Positions 22,373-31,074 of a stretch of 38,445 nt of DNA are shown here, in pieces. The position numbers were made by a program, and so were the translations under genes. Source of the stretch: Roseateles sp. (GTDB taxonomy: Bacteria > Pseudomonadota > Gammaproteobacteria > Burkholderiales > Burkholderiaceae_C); contig JACDQM010000004.1 in assembly GCA_015657635.1 (NCBI GenBank), positions 1 to 38,445 of the forward strand, written 5' to 3'. Numbering within the stretch: the first letter of the stretch is position 1; every line of letters starts with the position of its first letter. Under the pieces are notes generated by a model. It had not been told where the DNA came from. It did no database searches and worked only from the letters and a program-made list of their open reading frames with translations.

Positions 22373-23392
22373 ATGTTTACCTGGGTCGGCAATCAGTTCG
22401 ACACGATTCTTGGAACGTATGTGCTCGGAGTCGTGTCATCGTTGATGATCGCCATCACGCCCGTAGCGCTAACCAGCATGACGATCTGGGTGGCGCTCTA
22501 TGGATGGGCAGTGCTTCGCAATGAAGTCGCAGAGACGCTTCCGGTGTTTATGTGGAAGGTTGTCAAGATTGGCTTGATCCTGGCCTTCGCCCTGCAGTCA
22601 GGCTTCTACGTCAGCAACGTGTCTGAGACGGCCAATGCACTTGCCACAGGCGTGGCAGAGACCTTCCTGCCGGTCGCAACTGACCCCATGACGGTCTCTT
22701 CGCCTTACAAGCTACTCGATGCGTTCAACGACCAGGCCAGCTTGCTGGTCCTGGAGTTACTCAAGGAGGCTGGGATCATGCGGCTGGACCTGGTGTTTGC
22801 TGCAATCGTCACCGCCGTCGGGAACGTTGTATTCCTCTGCATTGCGCTCTTCGTAGTGACCCTCGCGAAGCTCATCTTGACCTTTGTGATTGCAGCAGGT
22901 CCCCTTTTCATTCTGTGCCTGACTTGGCGCCCCACTTCAAGGTTCTTTGATAGTTGGCTGTCAATGATCCTCAACTCCGTGGTGCTGACCTGGCTCGCAT
23001 TCTTTGCTCTGGGCTTGAGCATCTATATGGGTCAGGCGATGGTCCAGGCGGTACAGGCACAAGGCGGCTTCGCTGGTCCGACATTCAACGTCGTCGGCGA
23101 AAGCCTGACGTACTGCATCGTGATGATCCTGATGGCCATCATCTGCTTCCAAGCACCGAGCCTCGCCTCTGCTCTCACTGGCGGCGCCGCAGTCCAGCAA
23201 GGGATCCAGATGGTCCAGAACGCCATGATGGTCTCGGGTTTGCGCTCGGCGTCCCACTCCCGAGGCGGCTCCGCTGCTGGCGGTGGCGTCGTTAGGGCTG
23301 GCACCGGACTCCCCTATGCGGCGGGCCGCGCCACCGGCGCGTTGCGCACCTCGGCATACAAGCTCGCCGCACTGCGCGGCAGGGCGGCTTGA
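22373..23392 (+). CDS. virB6: VirB6-type polytopic inner-membrane channel protein
   Basis: A 339-residue membrane protein with about six helices: YVLGVVSSLMIAITPVALTS, MTIWVALYGWAVL, IGLILAFALQSGFYV, FAAIVTAVGNVVFLCIALFV, LILTFVIAAGPLFILCL and VLTWLAFFALGLSIYMG, with a further one near YCIVMILMAIICFQAPSLA. The central loop and the Trp in LCLTWRPTSRFFDSWLS agree with the TrbL/VirB6 family. The C-terminal 70 residues are Gly/Ala-rich and soluble. VirB6 forms part of the inner-membrane translocation path. It lies before virB5 here, the reverse of the Agrobacterium order. Confidence 0.9.
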   Translation: MFTWVGNQFDTILGTYVLGVVSSLMIAITPVALTSMTIWVALYGWAVLRNEVAETLPVFMWKVVKIGLILAFALQSGFYVSNVSETANALATGVAETFLPVATDPMTVSSPYKLLDAFNDQASLLVLELLKEAGIMRLDLVFAAIVTAVGNVVFLCIALFVVTLAKLILTFVIAAGPLFILCLTWRPTSRFFDSWLSMILNSVVLTWLAFFALGLSIYMGQAMVQAVQAQGGFAGPTFNVVGESLTYCIVMILMAIICFQAPSLASALTGGAAVQQGIQMVQNAMMVSGLRSASHSRGGSAAGGGVVRAGTGLPYAAGRATGALRTSAYKLAALRGRAA

Positions 23393-23427
23393 CTGCCTTC
23401 CCCTTCAACCAGCACCGGAGCCTTGCC

Positions 23428-24123
23428 ATGCAAATCCGTATCAAGCTCGCTGTGGCCTTCCTCATCGCAATCGGAGCTACCCTGGCACGTGCGCAGGGCA
23501 TCCCCGTCATCGACGCTGCAAACCTCGTCCAGACCGTCCAGCAGGTCATCAACGACATCACGGCGATCAACAACCAGGTCCAGCAGATCAGCCAGTTGCA
23601 AGGACAGCTCGACAGCATCAACGGCGTCCGCAACCTGGGCAATGTGTTCAACAGCCCCTCGCTGAAGAACTATGTGCCGGCCGAGTCTTACACCCTCCTC
23701 AACGCAGTCAGCAGCTCAGGTTACGCCGGTCTGAATGCCACGGCCAAAGCGCTGCGCGATACCGGCATGGTCTACAACTGCCTGGAACTGAGCGGCACTG
23801 ACCGTACACGGTGCCAGGCCACCCTCGCCCAGCCATACCAGCACAAAGGCTTGCTTCAAGACGCGATGAAGTCGGCAGCCGGCAGGCTGAACCAGATCCA
23901 GGCGCTGATGGGGCAGATCAATGCCACCAGCGATCAGAAGGCGGTACAGGAGATTCAGGCACGCATCGGCGCCGAGAACGCGCTGCTAGCGCACGAAGTG
24001 TCGCAGGTGCAGATGCTGCATGGTATGGCCGACAGCGAGGAGCGCATCGCCAGGTCGCGCGACCGAGAGCGCCAGTATCAGATGCTGAGCCGAACGGGGA
24101 AAGTCGCCGACTACTTGCGATAG
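23428..24123 (+). CDS. virB5: VirB5-type minor pilin/TrbJ-like protein
   Basis: A 231-residue exported protein. Signal peptide MQIRIKLAVAFLIAIGATLA is cleaved near RAQG, and the mature N-terminus is GIPVIDAANLVQTVQQVIND, very typical of VirB5/TrbJ. Helical, Gln-rich repeats follow (AINNQVQQISQLQGQLDSI) and a long C-terminal coiled coil (RLNQIQALMGQINATSDQKA through EERIARSRDRERQYQML). Two central Cys (YNCLELSGTDRTRCQ) may form a disulfide. VirB5 caps the pilus tip. ATG 23428 was chosen because it begins the signal peptide; the frame is open to 23389, overlapping virB6. Confidence 0.9.
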   Translation: MQIRIKLAVAFLIAIGATLARAQGIPVIDAANLVQTVQQVINDITAINNQVQQISQLQGQLDSINGVRNLGNVFNSPSLKNYVPAESYTLLNAVSSSGYAGLNATAKALRDTGMVYNCLELSGTDRTRCQATLAQPYQHKGLLQDAMKSAAGRLNQIQALMGQINATSDQKAVQEIQARIGAENALLAHEVSQVQMLHGMADSEERIARSRDRERQYQMLSRTGKVADYLR

Positions 24124-24198
24124 CGACTAGCCTGGATCACTGATCCGCTGCGCCCTGCTCCTTCGATAGAACTCGCGAAACTTCACCGAGGTACCCCC

Positions 24199-24978
24199 AT
24201 GAACGCTGTCCTGATGCCAGGAAGAGCCGCCGCATTGCCGAATCTCTCCCATGGAATGGAAAACAACGAGGATTGTGCGGACGATGAGACTGTGATCCGC
24301 ACCAACCGCGCCTGGGAAGTCGACCGGGCGCTGATGCTGGAACGCTCGGAGCGCAGGGCCTGGTCGGTGGCCATCGCCGGGCTGGCGCTGGGCCTGATAG
24401 GCATCGCGGGGGTGTTCGTCCAAGGCCCGCTGCGCCGTGTGATTGAGATCCCCATCGTCGTGGATCGCTTGACAGGTGAGACCACCATCCAGCAGCGCCT
24501 CAGCACCGAGTCCGTCCCACCGCTGGAGGCACTCGACAAGCACAACCTGGCCAGCTTCGTGCGGGCCCGCGAGGGCTACAGCTGGATGTTCCTGCAGCGT
24601 GACTTCGACCAGGTCGCTCGAATGGCGGTGCCAACAGTCTTTGCCGAGTACAGCCGGCTGTTCGAGGGCGAAGGAGCGCTGCAAAAGAAGATCGCCGCCA
24701 CTGAGGATTGGCGCATCGACATCATCGGCGTGCGGCTAGCCGCGTCCGGTCGCACCGGTAACCGGGGCGAGGCAACCGTCACCTACGACAAGCGGGTGCG
24801 TCTGTCAGACCGCAATCTCCCCGAGGTCACGACAAGGCATGTCGCCAGCATTGTTTTCCAGTACCAGCCTCAGGTCTTGGCGAAGGAACGCGATCGGCTG
24901 GAGAACCCCTTCGGCTTTGTCGTCACAGCCTATCGATCCGATCCCGAGATCAATACCGCGCCGGGAGCCAAGCCATGA
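24199..24978 (+). CDS. virB8: VirB8-type inner-membrane assembly factor
   Basis: A 259-residue bitopic protein. The cytoplasmic N-terminus (about 1-55, acidic NNEDCADDETVIRTNRAWEV) is followed by one membrane helix AWSVAIAGLALGLIGIAGVF (about 54-75) and a periplasmic NTF2-like VirB8 domain (LDKHNLASFVRAREGYSWMF, LQRDFDQVARMAVP, ending VLAKERDRLENPFGFVVTAY). The NPFGFVVTAYR end is characteristic. It bridges inner-membrane parts and the VirB9/10 channel. The ATG has GAGGT upstream. It overlaps virB9 as ATGA, starting a run of four such overlaps through virD4. Confidence 0.93.
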   Translation: MNAVLMPGRAAALPNLSHGMENNEDCADDETVIRTNRAWEVDRALMLERSERRAWSVAIAGLALGLIGIAGVFVQGPLRRVIEIPIVVDRLTGETTIQQRLSTESVPPLEALDKHNLASFVRAREGYSWMFLQRDFDQVARMAVPTVFAEYSRLFEGEGALQKKIAATEDWRIDIIGVRLAASGRTGNRGEATVTYDKRVRLSDRNLPEVTTRHVASIVFQYQPQVLAKERDRLENPFGFVVTAYRSDPEINTAPGAKP

Positions 24979-25907
24979 AGGTCGCGAACTGCTTGGCCCT
25001 CACGACTGCAGCGCTCATCAATAGCGCGACGGCCGCGACGGAGAGCTCAGACCCGCGCCTGCGAGAGCTGGTCTACCAGGCTCATGCGGTAGTGACCGTG
25101 CCCGTCAAGCGCGGCGTCGTCAGCTTGGTGGTCTTCGATGCCGACGAATCCATCACCGAGATGGCGTCTGGCCTTGGCGGCGACTGCGCAAAGCCCGATG
25201 CAACATGGTGCATCGCGGCCCAGGCAGGCGGCCGCCACCTCTTCGTCAAGGCAAAGAGCACGGCCAGTGCGGCCAATAACTTGGCGGTGGTTACCGACCG
25301 CCGCACGCACAGCCTGCGCTTTATCGTGCTGGCCGACGAAGACCCGAATCCTCCGGTCTACCGTCTGGTCATCAAGGCGCCGCCTCAGCTGGCGCCAGTG
25401 CCTTCGCCCTCGCCCTCGCTCTCGCCCGCCCCCAGCTTGCTGGACCTGGCACCCCTGCGCGCCTTGCCGGAGCTTGCGCCGCCAGTGCCAGCGCAGCAGG
25501 TGGTCGTCGAGCGCTTGCGTGCCAAGCCGGAGCTTGCCAACAGCCGCTACTCGATGGCTGAGGGAAACGGCTCTCAGGACATCGTGCCAACGCTGGTCTT
25601 CGACGATGGCCGCTTCACATATCTGCGCTTTCCGGGCAACCGGGAGGTACCGGCCGTCTTCCATGTGTTGGGCGATGGTCGCGAGACCCTGGTCAATGCC
25701 CGCATGGAGGACGACCTGCTCGTGGTCGACCGTGTCAGCCGTCGCTTGATGCTACGCGCTGGCTCGGCCGTGGTGGGAATCTGGAACGAAGCCTTTGACC
25801 TTGACGGCGAGCCGCCGGCAAATGGCACGACAGTCCCGGGCGTGCAGCGCGTGCTCAGGGCTGGGCAGGCAAAAGGCAGCGATGTCTCGAAGGACCACAC
25901 ACCATGA
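24975..25907 (+). CDS. virB9: VirB9-type outer-membrane-complex protein
   Basis: A 310-residue periplasmic/outer-membrane protein of the VirB9/CagX family. The signal peptide (CLALTTAALINSATAATESS) precedes the N-terminal beta domain (VYQAHAVVTVPVKRGVVSLV, FDADESITEMASGLGGDCAK, LRFIVLADEDPNPPVYRLVI). A Pro/Ser-rich linker (about 134-160, PVPSPSPSLSPAPSLL) follows. The C-terminal domain carries NSRYSMAEGNGSQDIVPTLV, FDDGRFTYLRFPGNREVPAV and VSRRLMLRAGSAVVGIWNEA, which match the family. It would form the outer-membrane core ring with VirB10 and a VirB7-type lipoprotein. Confidence 0.93.
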   Translation: MKVANCLALTTAALINSATAATESSDPRLRELVYQAHAVVTVPVKRGVVSLVVFDADESITEMASGLGGDCAKPDATWCIAAQAGGRHLFVKAKSTASAANNLAVVTDRRTHSLRFIVLADEDPNPPVYRLVIKAPPQLAPVPSPSPSLSPAPSLLDLAPLRALPELAPPVPAQQVVVERLRAKPELANSRYSMAEGNGSQDIVPTLVFDDGRFTYLRFPGNREVPAVFHVLGDGRETLVNARMEDDLLVVDRVSRRLMLRAGSAVVGIWNEAFDLDGEPPANGTTVPGVQRVLRAGQAKGSDVSKDHTP

Positions 25908-27256
25908 GGCCCGACGACACTCTGCCCGAAGGCGACAGGCTTTCGCCTCTTCCAGGGGAACCTGGCATCCCAAATGTCGCTACTCGCCAGCCCGTCGCGA
26001 TGTCGCGTAAAGGGCTGCTGGCTGTCGCACTGCTGGTGGTTTCGCTGATCATGGTTGCAGCCTTTAGCCTCCAGCGTGCCGCCAGCAAAGGAATACAGAG
26101 CGACGACTCCAAGCCTCTGCGCGACAAGCCAACGGCCGCGTCAACGGAGCCGCGCAAGCTGGAGATGCCCGAGCCGCCCAGCGCACCTCGCATCCCGGCA
26201 CTGAAGCCGACGACTGAAGAGCTGGCCGAGCCCATCGGCGTGAGGCGCACCGGTCAAACAGCTCCTTCTGATGTCAAACAGACCTCTCCAGAGGACGCAC
26301 CGGTGATGCTGGTGACCAGCCGTCCTGGCTCGCTAGGAGGCGGCTTGCATGGAACAGCGCCCCTGACAGAAGCCGCGCCTCCAAACCCGGCGGCCAACCC
26401 TAAGGATCCGATGATGGCGACATCGCGCAATCTGCAGGCCTACCAGCGCCAGTTGCAGGGTCTGCTGGACAACCTGACCCAAGCGGCGGATGCGTCAAGC
26501 GGACGTGGTGCAGGCCAAACGGGGCCGGGAGCCCACCCAAGCGCAGCACCGATGGCAGGCACAGCCCCAGTCGGTACACAAGCCTCGACAGGCGCGCTGT
26601 TCGGCGGCCAGCTCCAAGGCACGGTCACATCAAGGGTAACGGCATCAATGCTCGGCAAACGCAGCCTGACGCTGGCCAAGGGAACGGCATTCACTTGTGC
26701 CTTGAAGACTCAGGTGATCAGCGCAATGTCCGGCATGGTCGGCTGCCAAGTGCAGCGAAATATCTTCAGCGACGATGGACGCGTGCTACTGATCGAGCGC
26801 GGCTCGCATCTGGACGGCGAGTACCGCATTACCGCCGTCCGGCCCGGCACTGTGCGCATCCCCGTGCTGTGGACCAGGATACGCACGCCACTGGGTGTCA
26901 CAGTAGACATCGATTCACCCGGTACCGGCCCGCTCGGCGAGTCAGGCATCGACGGCCATGTTGACAAGCGCTGGGGTGAGCGCGTCGGTGCGGCAATGCT
27001 GCTGTCGTTGATCGACGACTCCGTCAAGCTGATCATCCAGAACCAGTCCCATGAACGACAGGCGGACACCCTGGTTCTGCCTTCGACCACGTCCAACACC
27101 AGCAAGTTGGCCGAGAAGGTGCTGGACAGCACGATCAACATCCCGCCATTGATCTACCAGAACCAGGGCGGAATCGTCGGCATCTATGTCGCTCGCGACG
27201 TCGACTTCTCATCAGTCTATGAGCTGAAGCCCTTTGAGACGGAGCTGCGACCATGA
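25904..27256 (+). CDS. virB10: VirB10-type core complex protein
   Basis: A 450-residue TrbI/VirB10 family protein that spans both membranes. The N-terminal cytoplasmic tail is followed by one helix (GLLAVALLVVSLIMVAAFSL, about 36-55), a long Pro/Ala/Ser/Thr-rich periplasmic linker (about 60-250), then the conserved C-terminal barrel: LGKRSLTLAKGTAFTCALKT, FSDDGRVLLIERGSHLDGEY, GTVRIPVLWTRIRTPLGVTV, ending KVLDSTINIPPLIYQNQGGI and DFSSVYEL. It transmits energy from the ATPases to the outer-membrane channel. It overlaps both neighbours as ATGA. Confidence 0.95.
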   Translation: MRPDDTLPEGDRLSPLPGEPGIPNVATRQPVAMSRKGLLAVALLVVSLIMVAAFSLQRAASKGIQSDDSKPLRDKPTAASTEPRKLEMPEPPSAPRIPALKPTTEELAEPIGVRRTGQTAPSDVKQTSPEDAPVMLVTSRPGSLGGGLHGTAPLTEAAPPNPAANPKDPMMATSRNLQAYQRQLQGLLDNLTQAADASSGRGAGQTGPGAHPSAAPMAGTAPVGTQASTGALFGGQLQGTVTSRVTASMLGKRSLTLAKGTAFTCALKTQVISAMSGMVGCQVQRNIFSDDGRVLLIERGSHLDGEYRITAVRPGTVRIPVLWTRIRTPLGVTVDIDSPGTGPLGESGIDGHVDKRWGERVGAAMLLSLIDDSVKLIIQNQSHERQADTLVLPSTTSNTSKLAEKVLDSTINIPPLIYQNQGGIVGIYVARDVDFSSVYELKPFETELRP

Positions 27257-28362
27257 TCAGAAGCGCCACAAAGAGCGTTGAGGCGCAGCTGGACCTGTTC
27301 AGCAAGGCTGCAGCGGGCTGGCAAGGCGACGCCACCTCGGTAGTCGAATTCCTGCGACCCTTGCGCGAGCAACTCGACGCTCCGGGTGTGCTGGAGGTCT
27401 GTGTCAACCGGCCGGCCGAGCTGCTCGTCGAAACCGCACTTGGCTGGCAGATAGTGCCCTCGCCCGAGCTGACGCAGGAGCGCTGTCTTTCGCTGGCGAC
27501 AGCTGTGGCTACGTTCTGCGATCAGCAGATCAACCAGGAGCGACCCCTGCTGTCAGCCACCCTGCCCAGCGGAGAACGCGTCCAACTCGTGATCCCGCCG
27601 GCCGTGCGGCGCGGGACAGTCTCAATCACACTGCGCAAGCCCTCGCATGTCATCAAGCGTCTCGATGACTTCGAGCGCGAGGGACTGTTCGAGCGTACCG
27701 CGAGCGTTGCGTGTGCCGCATCGAGCGCAATGCAGCCCATCGAGCAGGAGTTGCTTGCACTCAAGCAGGCTGGGCGCTGCGCCGACTTTCTGCGCCTGGC
27801 GGTGCGCACGCACCAGACCATTGTCGTGAGCGGCAAGACCGGGTCGGGCAAGACTACCTTCATGAAGGGCCTGGTCGAGGAGGTTCCTCGGCAAGAGCGC
27901 CTGATCACCATAGAGGACACGGCCGAGCTCACGCTGCCCCAGCACCCCAATGTCGTCCACCTGTTCTACAGCAAGGATGGCCAGGGCACGGCTCGCGTGA
28001 CGGCCAAGTCTCTGTTGGAGGCCTGCTTGCGGATGCGGCCCGATCGCATCTTTCTGGCCGAGGTGCGCGGCGATGAGTGCTTTCACTTCGTCCGCCTTGC
28101 TGCCTCAGGTCACCCAGGCAGCATCACCAGCGTGCATGCAGGCAGCTGCGCCTTGGCCATAGAGCAGATGTCCCTGATGATTCGCGAGAGCGGAGCCGGC
28201 GGCGGCTTGTGCTTGAACGAAATCAAGGGGCTGCTAAACGTCGTCATCGACGTCATCGTGCAGTTCGACCGCGACGAGCGCGGACGCTTCGTCTCCGAGA
28301 TCCTGTACGAACCCAGGACTCAGCGGTGCGCACAGCCAGCGATCCCGGTGGCGGCCACATGA
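27253..28362 (+). CDS. virB11: VirB11-type hexameric ATPase
   Basis: A 369-residue traffic ATPase of the GspE/VirB11 superfamily. The N-terminal domain carries LEVCVNRPAELLVETALGWQ, then SITLRKPSHVIKRLDDFE. Walker A is SGKTGSGKTTFMKGL (about 193-207), the Asp box LITIEDTAELTLP follows, and Walker B is within RPDRIFLAEVRGDECFHFVR, with the His box GHPGSITSVHAG next. It is a cytoplasmic hexamer that acts with VirB4 in pilus assembly and with VirD4 in transport. The start and stop overlap virB10 and virD4 as ATGA. Confidence 0.95.
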   Translation: MIRSATKSVEAQLDLFSKAAAGWQGDATSVVEFLRPLREQLDAPGVLEVCVNRPAELLVETALGWQIVPSPELTQERCLSLATAVATFCDQQINQERPLLSATLPSGERVQLVIPPAVRRGTVSITLRKPSHVIKRLDDFEREGLFERTASVACAASSAMQPIEQELLALKQAGRCADFLRLAVRTHQTIVVSGKTGSGKTTFMKGLVEEVPRQERLITIEDTAELTLPQHPNVVHLFYSKDGQGTARVTAKSLLEACLRMRPDRIFLAEVRGDECFHFVRLAASGHPGSITSVHAGSCALAIEQMSLMIRESGAGGGLCLNEIKGLLNVVIDVIVQFDRDERGRFVSEILYEPRTQRCAQPAIPVAAT

Positions 28363-30371
28363 GCCACGTCACTGCCTTGCCCTACTCTGCCTGGCCAGCA
28401 AAGCGCAAGGCAGCCGCTGGCATCTTTGGCCTGTTCGCTTGCATCGCACTCGCATGCGCTGCCGTCCATCTTGCAGGTGTGCTGTTCCTTGTCCTGAACA
28501 AGGTCAGTCCGAGCCAGGCGGGATTCGGGAGCATCGTGCACTACTGGCAGTTGTACGCTGACGACGTGCAGCTTCGCAGGAAGCTTCAGCTCGCCATAGG
28601 CGTGTCGGGCTTTGGCGTGCTGGTGCTGCTATCTGCGGCTCTGGTCGCCGCAGCACGCCCGCGCAGAGCCCTGCATGGCGATGCCCGCTTCGCCAATTCG
28701 GCCGAGGTACGGCGTGCGGGGCTCATGAGGAGCAACGGCTGCAGCAATGGAAGTCCTGGCATCCTGATTGGCCAGTACCGTGGCCAATTCCTGTCGCTGC
28801 CCGGCCAGCTCTCGGTGATGTTGTCAGCACCCACCCGAAGCGGCAAGGGCGTGGGTGTGGTCATACCGAACCTGCTGAACTGGCCTGACTCCGTGGTAGT
28901 GCTCGACATCAAGGGAGAAAACCATGCCATCACAGCCGGCTACCGCTCTGCCCAGGGTCAGGCGGTCTACGCCTTCTCTCCCTTCGACGAACACGCGCGC
29001 AGCCATCGCTGGAACCCACTGAGTGCCGTTAGGGTCAGCCCGCTTCACCGGGTCGGCGATCTGTTGATCATCGGTCAGGTCTTCTTCCCAAACGACGGCA
29101 ACGGCAGCTCGTCGGAAGCCTTCTTCAACGACCAGGCACGCAACCTGTTCTTGGGTCTGGGCTTGCTGCTCCTGGAGTCGCCCGCGTTGCCACGCACCGT
29201 CGGCGAAATGCTCAGGCAATCCTCAGGCAAGGGGCGGCCACTCAAAGAGCACCTGAGCGAACTGATCGCCCAGAGGCGCGAGACAGCCGAACCGTTATCG
29301 GACGAATGTGTCGACGCCCTGCAGCGACTCCTGTGCAACTCAGAGAACACCATGTCCAGCGTGGTGGCCACATTCAATGCACCGCTGACGATCTTTGCGG
29401 ATGCGGTGGTCGATGCGGCCACCAGCGCTGACGATTTCCGCCTGGAGGATGTTCGCAGGCGTCGGATGTCGGTCTATGTGCGTATCCCTGCCAGCCGACT
29501 GGCGCATGCGCGGCCGCTGCTGAACCTCTTCTTCTCCCAACTGATCAGCCTCAACACCCAGCACCTCCCCGAGCAGGACCCGACGCTGCGCCTGCAGTGC
29601 CTGTTGGTCAATGACGAGTTCACGGCGATGGGGCGGGTGGGTGTCATCTCGACTGCTGCCGCATTCCTGGCCGGCTACAACCTGCGCCTCTTGACCGTCG
29701 TACAGGCAATGTCCCAGCTCGATGCAGTCTATGGCGACAAGGAGGCCCGGACATTCGCGACCAACCATGGCCTTCAAATCCTCTTCGCGCCACGCGAACA
29801 GCGTGATGCCGATGAATACAGCGCCATGCTCGGCCACTTCACCGAACGCGTCACCTCCCGCGGCCGCACTATGTCCTTCAACGGCCAGAGGCACAACAGC
29901 AGCACGAGTCTCAACGAGAGCGAGCAGCGACGCGCCCTGCTGCTGCCACAGGAGTTCAAGGAGCTGAGCCGAGAACGCCTGGTCGTGATTTTGGAAAACT
30001 GCAAGCCCATCCTTGCCGAGAAGCTCTGCTACTACCGCGACAAAGCCTTCAGCTCACGCCTTCAGCCCCCTCCAGCGGTGCCTCGCATGGATATGGATTT
30101 GCACTTGGCCCGTATTCAGCAGCGCTGGCGCTATGCAGCCGACGACCTGGCGCCGGGTGAGACCTTGGAGATCCAGCAATTGGCTCATGACTTGAGCCAG
30201 TTGCCTGAACTGGTTGACAAGAGCACCGAGGAGATCGCCGAAGCTGTCGTGCAGTTCTTCGACATGAGCAACGCCGATGCCCGCCTGGGCGGCGTGATCG
30301 AGGCAGCCACCGACGAAGAGGACAGCCTGGTCCCTGAGGCTGTTGTCACTCAGCCCGTCACCACCTTCTAG
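28359..30371 (+). CDS. virD4: VirD4/TraG-type coupling protein
   Basis: A 670-residue coupling ATPase that recruits the relaxase-DNA complex to the channel. Two N-terminal membrane helices are seen (AGIFGLFACIALACAAVHLA, about 18-38, and LAIGVSGFGVLVLLSAALVA, about 78-98). Walker A is SAPTRSGKGVGVVIPNLLNW (about 156-175) followed by SVVVLDIKGENHAITAGYR, a hallmark of the TraG/VirD4 family. Walker B is LLVNDEFTAMG (about 415-425), then GYNLRLLTVVQAMSQLDAVY. The C-terminal 100 residues include an acidic tail. ATG 28359 overlaps the virB11 stop as ATGA; an open frame back to 28077 was rejected as antisense-like. Confidence 0.95.
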   Translation: MSHVTALPYSAWPAKRKAAAGIFGLFACIALACAAVHLAGVLFLVLNKVSPSQAGFGSIVHYWQLYADDVQLRRKLQLAIGVSGFGVLVLLSAALVAAARPRRALHGDARFANSAEVRRAGLMRSNGCSNGSPGILIGQYRGQFLSLPGQLSVMLSAPTRSGKGVGVVIPNLLNWPDSVVVLDIKGENHAITAGYRSAQGQAVYAFSPFDEHARSHRWNPLSAVRVSPLHRVGDLLIIGQVFFPNDGNGSSSEAFFNDQARNLFLGLGLLLLESPALPRTVGEMLRQSSGKGRPLKEHLSELIAQRRETAEPLSDECVDALQRLLCNSENTMSSVVATFNAPLTIFADAVVDAATSADDFRLEDVRRRRMSVYVRIPASRLAHARPLLNLFFSQLISLNTQHLPEQDPTLRLQCLLVNDEFTAMGRVGVISTAAAFLAGYNLRLLTVVQAMSQLDAVYGDKEARTFATNHGLQILFAPREQRDADEYSAMLGHFTERVTSRGRTMSFNGQRHNSSTSLNESEQRRALLLPQEFKELSRERLVVILENCKPILAEKLCYYRDKAFSSRLQPPPAVPRMDMDLHLARIQQRWRYAADDLAPGETLEIQQLAHDLSQLPELVDKSTEEIAEAVVQFFDMSNADARLGGVIEAATDEEDSLVPEAVVTQPVTTF

Positions 30372-30387
30372 TTTCGGGAGCTGTGCG

Positions 30388-31044
30388 ATGCAGTTCACTC
30401 TAACAGTCACCACATCTGTGCTTGCCTGGCTGCTGTTGGCATCCTGCAGCTCACCCCCACAGCCGCCAAGAGTAGACGGATCGCACAGGCGACCGGTCAA
30501 CTCCCAAGCGTCCGTCGATCTGCAGGCCTGCAAGCACGATCTGCACAACAGTCGACTACGTTCCGCAGAGGCCCAGCGTTCTGCACATTCCGCATCGGCA
30601 GCACTCGCCCGCATGGCGGCCCTCCAGCAAGTGATGGAGGCAATGCAGCCGCGCCCCATGCAGCAGCCGCCCCTAGCAAACAGTCTTTTCACGGTGTACT
30701 TCGATTTCGGGAGCGCACGCGTCTCCATACCGGCTGAGTTGGCTGCCTCCTTGATCAGCGAAAGCAAGAACGCGCCAATAGTGCTGCTGCGAGGCCGCAC
30801 TGACGGCACCAGCAACGCCAGCTCAGAGAGTCGCATTGCGAGCGACCGCGCCGCTGCGGTGCGCGACTACCTTGTCGCTGCTGGAGTCGAGCCGGCTCGC
30901 ATCCGAACCACCTATCAGCCGGTCGGCGACCACGCGGCCGACAACGGCAGCCCCTCTGGTCGGCGATTGAACCGCCGCGTTGAGATTGAGCTCTATCGCG
31001 TGAGGCCTGTGGCCGCAAATCCGGCAACCATTGCCCAGCCCTGA
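30388..31044 (+). CDS. OmpA-domain outer-membrane lipoprotein of the transfer operon
   Basis: A 218-residue lipoprotein. The signal peptide ends with lipobox LLASC, Cys 20 being the lipidation site, followed by SSPPQPPRVDG. A coiled central part carries DLHNSRLRSAEAQRSAHSAS. The C-terminal OmpA-like peptidoglycan-binding domain (about 105-210) has VYFDFGSARVSIPAELAASL, LLRGRTDGTSNASSESRIAS, DRAAAVRDYLVAAGVEPARI and SGRRLNRRVEIEL, holding the Asp/Arg residues that bind diaminopimelate. No separate small VirB7 is visible, so this lipoprotein may stand in for VirB7 or anchor the core complex to the cell wall. It lies 16 bases after virD4. Confidence 0.87.
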   Translation: MQFTLTVTTSVLAWLLLASCSSPPQPPRVDGSHRRPVNSQASVDLQACKHDLHNSRLRSAEAQRSAHSASAALARMAALQQVMEAMQPRPMQQPPLANSLFTVYFDFGSARVSIPAELAASLISESKNAPIVLLRGRTDGTSNASSESRIASDRAAAVRDYLVAAGVEPARIRTTYQPVGDHAADNGSPSGRRLNRRVEIELYRVRPVAANPATIAQP

Positions 31045-31074
31045 TCAGCCCCTCTCGACATCAGCGAGGTCGCC

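Noticed and set aside
28077..28358. 94-codon extension of virD4
   Set aside because: Arg/His-rich, overlaps virB11 in another frame; the ATGA overlap start is far better.
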